From Gonatopus flavifemur (Eukaryota; Arthropoda; Insecta; Hymenoptera; Dryinidae): a stretch of DNA of 64,000 nt. A program made the position numbers and the translations under genes. The first letter of the stretch is position 1, and the number at the start of each line of letters is the position of its first letter. Shown here in pieces: positions 25,641 to 37,862 of this stretch. The stretch covers positions 60,318,001-60,382,000 of the forward strand of contig JAFFJZ010000001.1 of NCBI GenBank assembly GCA_018340375.1, read 5' to 3'. The notes under the pieces are model-generated. The model was not told the DNA's origin and did no database searches. It saw only the letters and a program-made list of their open reading frames with translations.

Positions 25641-28043
25641 GCTTGGGGATTTTCAAATCATTGATTCAAATATCTTGATGAGTATTTGAGAATACGATTA
25701 ACGAGAAATCCCCTGCTCAAAATCAAATATCAGGGGCTAAAACCACAGAAGAAAATATTTCGTAATTTCTTCGAAATCATTCCATTCGTTTTACGGGAAC
25801 ATTATCCCTGATTCTAAGATATTCAACTTTCCTCACGAATTGTATTCCACTTCTCACGGTGTTGAAAACCCACGAATAAACCGTATGAAGGAAGAATTTT
25901 ACAACGAAGTACGAAACCGCAATACTTTCAGGTGAAATAAAAATCTCAACGGTCGGGTTGTAAAAGGAAATGTCGAAGAAAGTAATTAGCATCTCACACA
26001 TTCTCTTTGTTTTCGTCGAATCGAGAAAAGTACAAGGACGCAAAGACCGTTCTTTTTTTTTTCCTGCTTTTTACGGTGCCGTATGTCAGTGAAATTCTAT
26101 ACCGTAGTTTGAATTGGTACAATAGAAAACGATGTACGCCTCCTGTTATCGACACTGCTTGCGTAAAAGCCACCTCGTTGACGTCCCATCAATAGACATG
26201 CGGGACACTTTCCTCATCACGCACTCTTCAAGGGGTTTTACTTTCAATCGGTGTTGCGGCCATCTGGTACTTTAGGGTTTCTCTCTTTGCAGACTCGTAC
26301 AAATTTGTTCTGGATGCGTGAAGAATCGTTGGGATTTATCAATCATATTTTATATTTCAATATACAATATCTTTTGTTTGTGCAAACACAATAATAAGCC
26401 AAGTGGATGAATTCTTGACCCGATAATACAGTTTTTTCCCTATCACAGATCGTGAATAAATGTATTATTAATGTGTGAGAATAGCTATCGTAGATCACGA
26501 AGGATAAAATATGTTCTGCTTTATACTGGAACAGATTATAATTCTGGTATGTGATTACTTTAATAATGCATGTAATGATAGCAGTTGTGCATACATCTCA
26601 ATACATCTTGATGTAATCACAGTTGCATTATATGTGAGAAGTTCAAGAGTGATGTTAATCTATGCGGTTCGGTATGTAATACGTTATGCACATCAAAAAG
26701 ATTACTTCATTTCTATTTATCGTTCATATATTTAGGAATGAATTATATATATACATATTTTTATACGAGTGTTGGAACTTTCACTCAATTCAAGTTTATT
26801 GTCATGAAATTCTTTCGGAAGGGAGTTTTATTGCAATTCTACTGAATTTTGTTGCTTCACTAGTTGTCCGGTACAAGATTCGATAAACGGTCAGTTTATT
26901 GATTTTTCATTCCGATTGAAATGTTAGCGAATCATATGTCGAATGTTGGTTTAAACGTTTTCCTCGATTTTGGAATGGGGACAAAAAATACTCGATCAAC
27001 GAACTCATTTATTGATTCTGAGGGAACAGTCATTGTACGACCCAGATAGTAAACTGTGCAAGTTTATTACACGTTTCTAGGTAGAACCGACACGAACCTG
27101 GTACAAATGTGTATATCAAATTAAATGTTTAAAATCTCAACCAAGATTGATGTTTATGATATACTTTATCTCACAATGTAACATTTCGGAGAACTCTTTC
27201 GTATTGTTTTCAATCCACGCGGACAATGTACAATTTTGTAATTGTGATATGAAATAGAAAGTCCGGGCGTAACTAAACGCGGTACGTACCGATCATATTC
27301 AGTGAAATAATCCTGCACCAACATTAATATTGTATCGCCTGGCGCTGATAATGCGGAAAATATAGAATTTTTTCTGTCTCCCGAAGCGGTGAAACGTTGA
27401 TCATAAATTGTTGTTGTTGTTCTTGTCCAAAGAGAATGAAAAATCATAAATCTCACACGAATAGAAGATATGCTTTCGGTTAAAAAAGAATTTCACGAAA
27501 ATATGTAAAAAATTCAACCAACCGGAGCGAAGCGATCGAAGAACTCATCGACTCATTCATCAATATTTTCCGGAAGAAATTTGTTTGTCGCGTATCTTCT
27601 TTCCGTCCATGCAACGAACGTACAGACATTATCGATTTCTCTTTCTTTTTTTTTTTACATATTTTATGAGATCTTTCATTATTTTTTGTACGTGATTTCT
27701 CTGTCAGTAAATCACATGATGGGAGATCAAAGAACCGTGGTTATGTAACTCGCAAATGTAAACATATATATATATATGTGTTTTTTTTTTATATCGATGC
27801 TCAATCAAATTAGCGTGTACTGCAACAGCGCGACTCTCTTTTTCGAACGAGTTGTCGATCAAATTATTCACACGATACAGTGGTTAGAACGGAACTTTCA
27901 TTGTCGTTTTTGTTATTATTCGAGTAAATGATAAATCGATGAACTTGGAGATTCATCTGTTTATTTAAATGTTAAAATCAATCGTATAGCATCGATAGAG
28001 GTATGATATAGGGTTTTGAATCTGGTTCGAAACTATTCTTTTA

Positions 28044-28195
28044 TACGGAAAATAAATGGTGTGGTTGATATTTTTTAGCTGTGGCAAGGAAATTTATTGC
28101 TATAGAAGCTAAACTTTTGCTATACAAATATCAAATACACTTGATAGTTACCATAACCAATTCCTAGCCACTATAGTGAATTCTTTTCTCCCGTG
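28044..28195. mobile_element. Possible degraded foldback element, AGCTGTGGC words
   Basis: TACGGAAAATAAATGG at the left roughly matches the inverse of CTTTTCTCCCGTGTA at the right, with TA outside both. AGCTGTGGCAAGG, CTATAGAAGCTAA and CTAGCCACTATAG suggest the AGCTG word family of the element at 34810. Divergence is high. Confidence 0.3.
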
Positions 28196-31100
28196 TACAA
28201 CTTGGAAAGAGGAAGTGTATTTATAATTAATTTGATTTACATATCTTGAAGTCTTGTTTTTTGCTACAAGTACTAAATATTTCTGAAATTTAATTAGAAT
28301 CAATATGGGAATCATGTGGAGATTGTATATAAATTTATAAATCCATTACAGAATGCGTGGGCTTGAAAAAATCATTATAAGCGGAAAATTGATATTAAAA
28401 AGAATGGGGATAGTTCCAGGAAGGTCTGGAATTATAGAATCTATTCAAATATCTGAATTCAAGCAGATTTTACAACATTCTGCTTTGCATAACGATTTGT
28501 TGGAGGATAGACGAATGTAACATGTAACGGTGGATACTTTGAGGCTACTGATCGCTGGATTATTAAATTTCATTTGAATTGATAGACCTCCGACCGAGAA
28601 TTCTAAAGGTTCTTCTAGTTAAAATACATTTCAGAGGTCACTGGACATTTATTCTTTGAATTCTCGACGCGCATGGAAAAAATGAAATTGTGAATTTCTC
28701 TCCATGGCATCACCGAGCGCTTTGCAGAATCAATAGAAAATTTCAAAATTTATAATATCATATTCCTCATAAAATAATAGAACTGCAGTTTTCTCAGAAA
28801 CTTTACTTTTATTAGTATGATATATTATACTTCAATAAAGACAATGAATTTGTGAAATATACTATTCAAACCTCGAAACGAGCCGTTGTTTTGTATTTTT
28901 TTCAGTACAGTATTAATTCTTTAGATTACGTGGAACTCGATACTGTACAAGAAATTCCTGCAGATGACGCATGCTGAGTTTTCCATCTTGGTTCAGGCAT
29001 CAGAAAATATCTGAGTCACATTGAACGTATATCGGCGTGAAGTATGTAAACCCAACACGTGGATATACGATCGGGTTATAGATATCTGTCTTTAGAGACA
29101 TCTTTAAGAAGATACATATGCTTCTTCGAAGCTTGACTATTTTTAAAAGTCACGCATGATGGATGTAAATGTAACTTATCTGAGAAATGTGCTACGAGGG
29201 AGGAGTCTAATTGTTACTGGTTGGAATTCAATGTATAAGTTATCTTCCGTGGAATGTTGTTGGAATGCAGCGATGGTTGAATAACAGAATGATATTAAAT
29301 ATTCCACATAATTTTCTCCCATTTATGAACTCTGAGTATCGAATACCAACATTTTATATGTGTAAAACATTATACGCTATTCGCGACAAATACAAGAAAC
29401 TCGCATGTTTCGCAAAATTTTAATTAGATGGAATTGAATTAATGTACGATCTCGAAATTTCAAGTGAAAGCAGAAGAGAACGAGCATTTTATTAACATTA
29501 ATCGAGACGGAAATGAAGAGAGAATAATAGATTGATCTAGATCATTATCGTTGACGAAGAACGATCAATTACGATCCTTCATTTGTTTTTATCGATCGGT
29601 TATTATAGATCACTTTCTACGCGAGATGGATGATCCATTATTCAAATCTACAGATATTAATTACTGGCGAATTAACTCTATCGAGTCTTTTTATTATCTT
29701 CTCTTTCATGATTTCAATTCAAAATATTTTTCATTCTCTTTTCTTTCAAAGAATTCGCATGAGCGGTGAATCACGTCTTTTTAAGTGGAATAAATATGTG
29801 ATATGATTCGAACAGAAGGAATAATATAACATTATCTTCGATTTATATCGCGACGGATGATTGCTTCTCAATGTTACCGCTGGTTCAAAGAAAGCTGCAA
29901 CTATGATTATATTATTCAAATCAAATTCTACATCAATCTCTAATATTTTCTTTGTGAATTAATGATCATTTTTGTCAGATTTATGGGAATAATAATTGTA
30001 ACGGTCACACATTTTACGATTGTGAGCTAACGGGAACGGTACTTACTGTTTTCGAACACTTATGGTTATCGGTGCTATAAAAGTGAAGCTATGATCTGTT
30101 GGTTCATCGAACTATTCGAATCTTATGTTAATCCTCAAACTCTGTCATCACTTTTTGAAGGTGACTCCCGAGTGTTCCGATGAGATTGGATTATGAGGTG
30201 TTTTCTTTTTTTCCTTGAGGTTCTTATCTTAACGTTCAAAAATATTTTTTATATAATTTTCATTGAATTTCAAGTGGGATTTGGATAAATATCGACCTTT
30301 GAGAACGGCATTTTTGATTTTTTGTGAAAACATTCTTATCAAATAATCATAAAAATTCGATATATTTTCTATAAAAAGGAAACAGCAAAAGTATTCTCGA
30401 AAACCTATCCTGCAAATGAAAACCATGTTGAATTTATCATTTTTCGCTAGATACGATAATCAATAATTAACCTAAATATACGAATGATTTTTCATTCTCT
30501 TTGTGTTTGAATTTCAATACAACATTTCACTACGCTGCTCAAAATATTTTAACCTGTCATGAGAGGTAATAACATATTTGATATCTCTTCGAAATACGAC
30601 TCTATAGAGAAAACGTGTGTATTTCGGTTGTATAACGTATAGAAATCGTGCATGGATTATAAATAAAGAGATCAAAACTTGTATGTAATTTAAGATCTTT
30701 TTTTTATTATTTATTCTTCTATACGTTAGCTATTGAAATATGTAAATTTAATGGAGAAATCGGGTCACATTGATGGTGAAGAATTTGATTGATTTTTCTT
30801 ATGCATTCGTAATTTCAATGACATCTGATGGACTTTGGTTTTCACAGCTAAATTCTCAGATATAAATTGCAATAGGAGTTTCAACTGAGAAATAATTTGA
30901 AAGAAACAAACTGTGAAATTGAGGTGAAATAATTCCTATTGGTTTTGATGAGTTATTTCATCATCCTGTGCAGATTCATTGCTTATTCATCATTTTTGAA
31001 TTATGATAATAAAACGAAAATGAATTCGCGGTCAATTCTAGAGCAGAGACGGTTGGAACAGGAAGGAAAATTGGAATCGATTCAATAGCAGTTGCAATAA

Positions 31101-31227
31101 ATTATGTACTACAAAATTTCACTCTACTCCAAACTTCATTTCACATTGTGATAAATATAATGAGTATTTTTTTGACAAGTAAATCAATGGAATTATGAAA
31201 ATACCTACGCTTCTTCACATCAATTCA

Positions 31228-31263
31228 TGTGTTTATTTTTGTTATTTTCTGTTCCAGGTAAGT
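31228..31263 (+). promoter_or_regulatory. Recursive-splice (ratchet) type site: pyrimidine tract, CAG|GTAAGT
   Basis: A T-rich tract leads to TTCCAG and is followed with no gap by GTAAGTTA at 31258. A strong 3' splice site joined directly to a strong 5' splice site is the signature of a zero-length exon used for recursive splicing of long introns, known from Drosophila genes such as Ubx. It is on the plus strand, 6.1 kb upstream of the leader of the only confident gene, so it may lie in that gene's first intron. No transcript evidence is available. Confidence 0.5.
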
Positions 31264-31460
31264 TACAAAGCTTCGGAACATGGGTTTCCTTAGCAGAAAT
31301 GATTCTAGACCCCCTCCAGTTCATCCCAAGGCCTTTTCTGGATACCAACTGCGCTAAGAAAGCAAATATTTCAAATATTACTACATTTTGTATTCAAACA
31401 GCAGGACAAATGAAATGGGAAAACTTTGTACAAGATACTGTAGTTAAAACGTGTACTTGA
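31258..31460 (+). other. Open stretch downstream of the ratchet-like site, possible cryptic or decoy exon
   Basis: Sequence after the CAG|GTAAGT junction is locally GC-richer and open to the TGA at 31458. The frame (ATG at 31227) has a Cys-containing C-terminal half. It is recognised as no protein family. Recursive splice sites are often followed by a short cryptic exon, which would account for the local composition. A GTAAGT at 31623 could serve as the downstream donor. Confidence 0.2.
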
Positions 31461-34088
31461 TGATTTGAAGAATCGTATAATTTAGCGTAACTTCATATCA
31501 TGAAGTACAAATTTTTACTCCACTGTTTTGTAAAAATTATACTATTTCACCTATCCTGCTACTTTAATACAGAATGCAGTAATAGTTTCAATGAGGATTT
31601 TTTCTATTTCATGCAGTTTTTTGTAAGTATGATAACAGATACAATGAAAGAATAATTGACAATGTTTAAACGAGAATATTCAACTGACATCGCATGATTT
31701 ATTGAATTCAACCGAGTTTTGATGTTGCACTGTTTTGATGTGACTTATGAATTCTCGTTGAGTTTATTTTCAATATCGAGCTCTTGATATTCAAGTACAG
31801 CACAACGGATGTGATTCTGGATCTGTGTAATTTCAACTTCTTGACCAGATTGTTCTTCCTCAATGGAGTCAATGAATCTCCCCAGGAACGGATGTTGGTA
31901 TTTGAACAATGTATTAAAACCTTTGTACCATCATTTCATATAATCGTTGCAATAAGAATCAGATTAAATTATAATCTCTCGTGAAGCAAAATAAAGTGTT
32001 CGAAGCAAAAATCAATATTCCTTTTGAGTTTTCTAAATTCATTATGATGGACTAGGAAAACATTTTACATTGAAATAGTTTCATTCGAATTCTCAAGGTT
32101 CGCATTCATTGGGTGTCATATTTTAATAGTTATTAGTAAAATTCGGTTATAATTAATCATTCGTATAATATTTAGTGGAAACTTATGGTTTGTTTCTATG
32201 TAAAAATTTAATCTCATTCAAAGGGAATTTATAATGAGCTCACGTTCATTGACATCACAACGCCTATGTTGATAATACAAAGATGAAATGCATTAGAATA
32301 GTATTGATGCAAATTCGTGCCAGCATCGATTCATGCTTGAACCAATATTAATTTTATAGCACAAGTTTCGTATCAGCCAACGTTGCAGAACCAATAAACG
32401 AGTTATTGAACATAACTGAACTGACATCAGAATCAAAGTTCGTTGATTGCTGGAGCGATGTTTCCTTCAAATTGCTCATTCAATTTTAATTCCCTTGAAT
32501 TTTTCTACAAATTATGTGCACTTCCGAAAAAAATTGTTTTTTTCTGTCATGATTACTTTTTCCAATTTCTGTTACAAATCTTTGAGTTGAGATATCTTCG
32601 AGAACAAATTCAAACAAGTGTTGTTACCGAATCAATGAATCCCCGGTGATAATTTGAGGGTATTCCGAAAACAGTTGATGCAATTACAATTAGACTTCGT
32701 TCACGTGAAAGCAGAATTTGATATTCGGATTACTCAAAAATATTTCTGTATAATTCAATTGTATTCCGGATTGAAAAACATCAATTCAGAAATATTAATA
32801 AATCTTGAATGCTCTGAAGGATTGATAAAATCAAAATAGATAACGCAATACTCTAATTATGATTGATGAAGTGTATTGAAATACCGAATCGATACGTAAT
32901 TATTCGCGTCACGAACTCGGAAAGTCGTAGCCGCGCTTGCAAATGCTGCTCCTCATTGATCTCTATTCCAAGTTAGCTAATTTCATCCAATTATCACTTC
33001 CGCAACCTATCCCTTTAATTCAAAATTACTCTTCCATCTAAGTCTTGGCCTTGGAAACGATCTTCTTCGACTAACTCTCTGCCTACCTATTAAGACAATA
33101 AAAGTGCTTTTAGTTCGTTGCGCTCGTCCTATATGCACATCATAATTATATTAACGTGTCTCGATAGATGAAGTACTTCGTAAAATAATGATTTCGAAGT
33201 ACTCGAAGAATATTGTCACTACTTTATTGAAAATTATTTGATTGTTGATCGCAACATCTTTACATACGAAGAAAAATAATTTTCTGATATTTAGATGGTT
33301 AGAAATTGACTATTCTTTTAGCTGTAACAGCAAAGAATGTAGCTTCCACCGTGGAAAAATATCACGGGCACATTATTTTGCTATTCGAATATTAATTACT
33401 AGAATTGTGCTGTTATCTACCTGACAAAAAATTTCAGTAAATTTGGCAAAATTTGTGGAGAAGTGATTAACCTGATCACAGTAGTTGAAAATTCTCAAAA
33501 ATTTGGTAGAACTATCGACAAATTGATATATCTAACTAATTTTTTGGCACAATGACTAAAATCCTGGTCACTTTTCCGAGTTTTGCTTCGAGTTAATTGC
33601 TCCCCGAATTGCCGAAGAATTTCTCAATGAATTCACCGAGTTTTTTTTCACAGTGCAGTTACGAATGCTTCCTGTGGCAGTTAACGAATAGCTATATAGC
33701 TGCAATTGTTTTAGCTGTAGATTCACTAGGCTTCACCTGGATACCCCCATCAACCAGACGACATTATTCGAGGAAATGTTATTCTCTCAAACTATTTTTA
33801 CGACAAAGCAATGACAAAGTTGATAATTTCTAACACAATTTCTAATTCTTGCTTAGATTTTAGAATTTTATGTCAAATGAAACGCTAAAGGAAAAATAAC
33901 ATAATCATATTGGATGATAAAATTTTGAGATTCAAACAAAAACTTGAGCAATTTGTTGTTGGAATTTGTTAATATCCTAATTTCCCCCTGGACCTTCCAT
34001 ATACGATAAACCCATTCGAAATATCATTGACATTCCATTTCAACTCCAGTGAACTGTTTGTCAAGGAACACAAACCCGTTGTAAAATT

Positions 34089-34635
34089 TCTCCCAGGCTC
34101 AGACCTGGGCCAGGTTTATAATCTCTTCTTGAAAAGTGGCCCCAGCTTGGGATGTCACGCTTTTCATTCTAGGCCCCGTAATGGTACACAGAGAAAAAAG
34201 ATCTGCTAAAAAGTATCATACTTTACAGTGTTCGAGCATTATTCTTGTCTACATTAAATTATTTACGTGAAAATATCTTCGAGAGTACTACACTTTTCCA
34301 GGAAAGTCCAAGCGAGTATGGTATTTTTAAAAGTATTTTCGTGTGATTATTTTGATTGAGGCGAGAGTAATGCTCGAACGCTGTAAAGTATGGTACTTTT
34401 CAGCAGATCGTTTTCTCCGTGTATCAAATATCCGGGCAAAGCAATGGTAGCCAACTCGGGGCCTATATACGCTGTGAGTGGGCATAACTGGATTGAGATA
34501 TTTCATGAATATACTGGCAACCCCAACTGGGGCCCACATGGGCCGTGGGTAAGCAACCTTGTATTGGATGCCTAAGATATACCTTTACGGGGCCAGGGCC
34601 TACCTTAGGATGCCCAGGATTGATTTCCACATGAG
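34089..34635. mobile_element. Degraded GGCCCA-word element interrupted by a younger element
   Basis: CCCAGGCTCAGACCTGGGCC at the left and GGGGCCAGGG...CCCAGG words at the right share vocabulary with 25061-25640 and 12168-14182. The right end, TTGATTTCCACATGAG, matches the end at 14182. The element 34187-34421 is inserted in its middle, which dates it as older. Confidence 0.4.
34187..34421. mobile_element. Type 1 inverted-repeat element (235 bp), TA flanks, nested
   Basis: The left arm starts CACAGAGAAAAAAGATCTGC and the right arm, read inversely, CACGGAGAAAACGATCTGC. Complementarity continues for about 55 bases through TACTTTACAG and GTTCGAGCATTA. TA flanks both ends (34185-34186 and 34422-34423). 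It is non-coding. Confidence 0.75.
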
Positions 34636-34809
34636 AATCTGTTTGTGAATGAATCTAGAACGAATGTTCGATGAATGTCATGCTTGATTTTTTTTTGTTC
34701 ATGTTGATACATTCACATCTAAGGAATCTTTAGATTATCGTTGATAATTCCAAATGATATGAGGTGATAAAAAAGTTCATACACGAGAAAAATGTCATCT
34801 TATAAATCA

Positions 34810-35034
34810 CACGGAAAAAATAATTTAGCCGCAGCAGCTAAGTAGCTAGAACGGACACGGACAGCCATTAAATTAGCTCCTGCAGCTAAATTTTAGCTGT
34901 TACCGCAAATAAATTAACTACAAACGCAAATTTTTTTGCTGTAACAGCTAAAATTTGGCTGCAGGAGCTAATTTAATGGCTGTCCGTGTCCGTTCTAGCT
35001 ACTTAGCTGCTGCAGCTAAATTATTTTTTCCGTG
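34810..35034. mobile_element. Type 1 near-perfect hairpin element (225 bp), AGCTG words, CA flanks
   Basis: About 97 bases of each arm are inverse copies with three mismatches. They begin CACGGAAAAAATAATTTAGC and include AACGGACACGGACAGCC. The palindromic words GCAGCAGCTAAGTAGCTA and CTGCAGCTAAATTTTAGCTG recur in the arms, and the loop is under 40 bases. CA precedes and follows the element. A transcript through it would fold into a long double-stranded hairpin. Confidence 0.75.
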
Positions 35035-36001
35035 CACGATGTAAGAATTGTAGCGGAGGACTATATATGCGGAATTAGTATATTCAAAATGCAAAATCGT
35101 GAATTGTGCTGTTTTTTGGTTGAATCATGTTGAATATTACGATGTTCACTCCTAAAAATGAAAGTTACAACAGCAATATGTGTCTCTAATATCTGATAAT
35201 CCTTGCTTTTTCAAGTATGATCCTATACTACGATTCTAACATCGTAATTCAAAGGATAATATTTTTTCCTCTTTCCATCAAATACTAGTACTGTTGTGAA
35301 TGAACAACACGGGAAAAAGCCTGAGACTCGAAACTATCATTTCAACGCTAGGATCGTCGTGGAGTTTAAAGCACTATTTGATATTTGCATTGACAAGTGT
35401 TGAAACTGCAACAGTACTCTCGTTGAGTTTATTGCACTGCTTTTTTCGTGTAAATATTGAAAACCCGTTAGGTTCTCAATGAGTCATTTCTATTTTCAAA
35501 TCCTACGTGATTTCTATTACTTTTCAAACCCAGAAAAATATCAATAACTGTAATTTATTTAAGTTTTACTAAACTATTTTCGGACATGATTCACATTTTA
35601 CACTCTACTTCATTTTATAGGTTTTCTAATCTTCTATTGTTTTTGTAACGTGTACCTCAACGCAATAAACCCCAAAATTTCAAGTCCAGTCGATTCAATA
35701 TCTCTGCCGATTTGATGTCGTATTAACCCTCAGTTACCCCACGTATTTTCGCATGTTTTCTTCAGCCTTTCGTTGTGGTTTGCAATCAACTAAATGAAGT
35801 TTTTTCTATGATCAAAAATGTACTATGGTTCTCGAACTTGATCCTTGTTCTAATTTAAAATCGTACCCCTTCATCCCTGTGAACAGAAGATCAGATTTTC
35901 GAAAACCTCCGTGGGATAATTGAGGGTTAATGTCAAATTCTCATCCATATCGAGAATCTTCCGAGTGGAAAAGTATTGAAAATTAGATATCATTCTAATC
36001 T

Positions 36002-36072
36002 AATTATATATAAATTATATATAAACTATACTGAATTATATATAAATTATATATAATTTTTGAAAATCTTTT
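36002..36072. repeat. AT-rich palindromic repeat, copy 2 (two tandem units)
   Basis: AATTATATATAAATTATATA occurs twice, separated by AACTATACTG, and is followed by TTTTTGAAAATC. It resembles the stretches at 10062 and 43290. Confidence 0.4.
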
Positions 36073-36206
36073 CTTCCACTTGGGTTGTTTTACCTGAGTA
36101 TGTGATTTTTATGCACAATCGATTATACGTAGGGTATATTTAGAGTCACGATTGATATCTAATTCGTACGTATCTTATATAAAATCATTAAATCAAATGT
36201 TTTCTA

Positions 36207-36478
36207 CTCTCTAAATCTGGAAGAGTGAAAAATCAAGCGTTTCACTCCGCTAAGTCTCAGAAGTGAGCCAGTCCGCTCCGAGTGAGATTCTCACTCGTTT
36301 CGAGTGAACTCTCACTCTTTTAGAGTGGAAAATTAACTCTAAAATTGGAGTAGCTGAGAGTTTCTAACCTCAAACCTTAGACTTCCACTCTAAAAGAGTG
36401 GGAATTTCACTCAAAATTTCGACAAGCTCACTTCTGGCTGCCTAAAGAGTGATATCTCACTTTAAAAATTTTAGAGAG
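36207..36478. mobile_element. Foldback element (272 bp), GAGTGAGA words, TA flanks
   Basis: CTCTCTAAAT at the left is inverse to ATTTTAGAGAG at the right, and TA flanks both. GAGTGAGA, TCTCACTC, AAGAGTGG and CCACTCT recur about every 15-25 bases in both orientations. The ends differ from the CAC form of type 1 but the architecture is the same. Similar words fill 48840-49620. Confidence 0.55.
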
Positions 36479-36719
36479 TATAGAGAGTCGCTAATCAGCT
36501 GCAATAACTGTTACAAAGAATTCTGATATTCCCAGATTTCAATCAATTCACCGACAGACGCTTATATTTTTTTTTCCACATAACCCCCCGCGAAACAAGT
36601 TAACAGAGATCCACGATTTTGGTCCAATTTTTCACCGTGAAATTTAAAGTATCGCGTATTATCTTGTTAACCGTGATCGAGCGAAAAAGAAAATATTTAT
36701 AATCGTTAACATTCCAGTG

Positions 36720-37343
36720 ATTCTTCACCCTGGAATATAATCATTGGAAACAATTTTATTCAGACGCGATTCCGAAAGGGAATGGCGCGCGTTTAAACGT
36801 ACATGTGTATTATGAATGCATATATACAGGTGAACGCATTCACCACATACCCATGTATAGAAGATCCGAACTGGTGAGAGTTTAGACAAGAACATTACGG
36901 CGTGGTTCGAAAGGAATCGTATAGATACACGTGTGTATGCGTACGCATTTGTGTAAGTGTAAGTGTGTATACATAGATGCACAAGAATGGTGGAATGATG
37001 GTGTGAGTGCGTGCAGAGCTCGTTGTGCGGTACCGTGTATAGGAGACTTGTGGGATTAGGAGCCGCAGCAGTAGGCCAACGGCGCTCGAAGTCTGTGCAT
37101 CTCTTTCACGTTTCTTGTCCGCCCTATCTCCAAAAATACCGGTCTTCAACCGATTTGAACGTCAAATGTTTTTAAACAACAAAAATCTATGAACTTTGAT
37201 TTTTTTTCTTTTTCCCCTTCTTCTTCTTCCTTTTGTTTAAAAAAAAAAAACAGTGTGTTACGAATATACTAAAATTTCAAACGATCGAGGAAGTATTTAG
37301 TGATGGATTTAGTGCATTAATTGTGTGTCTGTGTGTTGTGCAG
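36720..37343 (+). promoter_or_regulatory. CpG- and GT-rich stretch upstream of the large coding exon, possible promoter
   Basis: GC and CpG content rise here relative to the flanks. The stretch contains alternating TG/GCGTAC tracts (36920-36975), a GGCGCGCG cluster (36783) and, at its end, a pyrimidine tract followed by an A10 run (37201-37250). No clear TATA box or initiator can be fixed. It could equally be the 3' end of a long upstream intron. Confidence 0.25.
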
Positions 37344-37862
37344 TTAAATATGAAAAAGTAGCTTAAATGAAAATTTGTGACAAATCAAATCAATGATGAA
37401 ACAAAGAGTTGGGGAAAAACATTGGTGCAGGAGGGAAGGATTTTTCTCGTGATATATGGTTCGAAACTACCTCTCTTGTGTATCGGTTTTCTTTACGAAG
37501 AAGAGATCGATCGCGTGACGGCCTCAGGAACTTTCGCAAAGCCCATTACTAGCGGCGTTGGTTCTCATTAAGTCGTGCAAATCTGCGATTAGGGATCACC
37601 GCGGGTCATCACTTTAAACGCTACCGTATACGTATATATGTACGGGAACCATAAATTGGAAACTTACTTCCAGAAAAACACAAATCAAGAATCCAAGTTT
37701 TCCAATTTTTATCAATCGAAGGTAAGATGGATAACGATAACGGTACGAATCGCGTGGTCAAAGATAAAAGCTATGTTTTCAATTTACGAAAATTGGGCGT
37801 TTCAGCGTGTCGGGTGTACGCGTGGTGATGATGCGCGAGTTCGATACCTATAGTTATTCCGA
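37344..37862 (+). other. Probable 5' leader (UTR) of the large coding exon
   Basis: A T/G-rich tract ending in GTGCAG at 37343 looks like a splice acceptor, so the leader may start here as an internal exon. Otherwise transcription starts in the GT-rich stretch 36900-37300. Several short upstream ORFs begin in the leader (37377 and 37638). They resemble no known protein, and the 37638 frame crosses the predicted 84-nt intron. Confidence 0.35.
37722..37805 (+). other. Predicted short intron (84 nt) in the 5' leader of the large coding exon
   Basis: The donor AAG|GTAAGA at 37722 is close to consensus. An acceptor, GGGCGTTTCAG, follows 84 nt later, within the usual size of short insect introns. 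Removing it joins leader sequence and leaves the in-frame TAG at 37851 and the start codon unchanged, so it would be a leader intron. If the donor is used with a distant acceptor instead, the large exon would be skipped in that isoform. Confidence 0.45.

Larger units (their letters stand above)
25641..34088. other. Long stretch with no recognised gene; holds the ratchet-like site
   Basis: ORFs stay below 100 codons throughout. Only the CAG|GTAAGT junction at 31258 and a doubtful foldback element at 28044 stand out. It would fit as interior sequence of one very long plus-strand intron. Confidence 0.45.
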
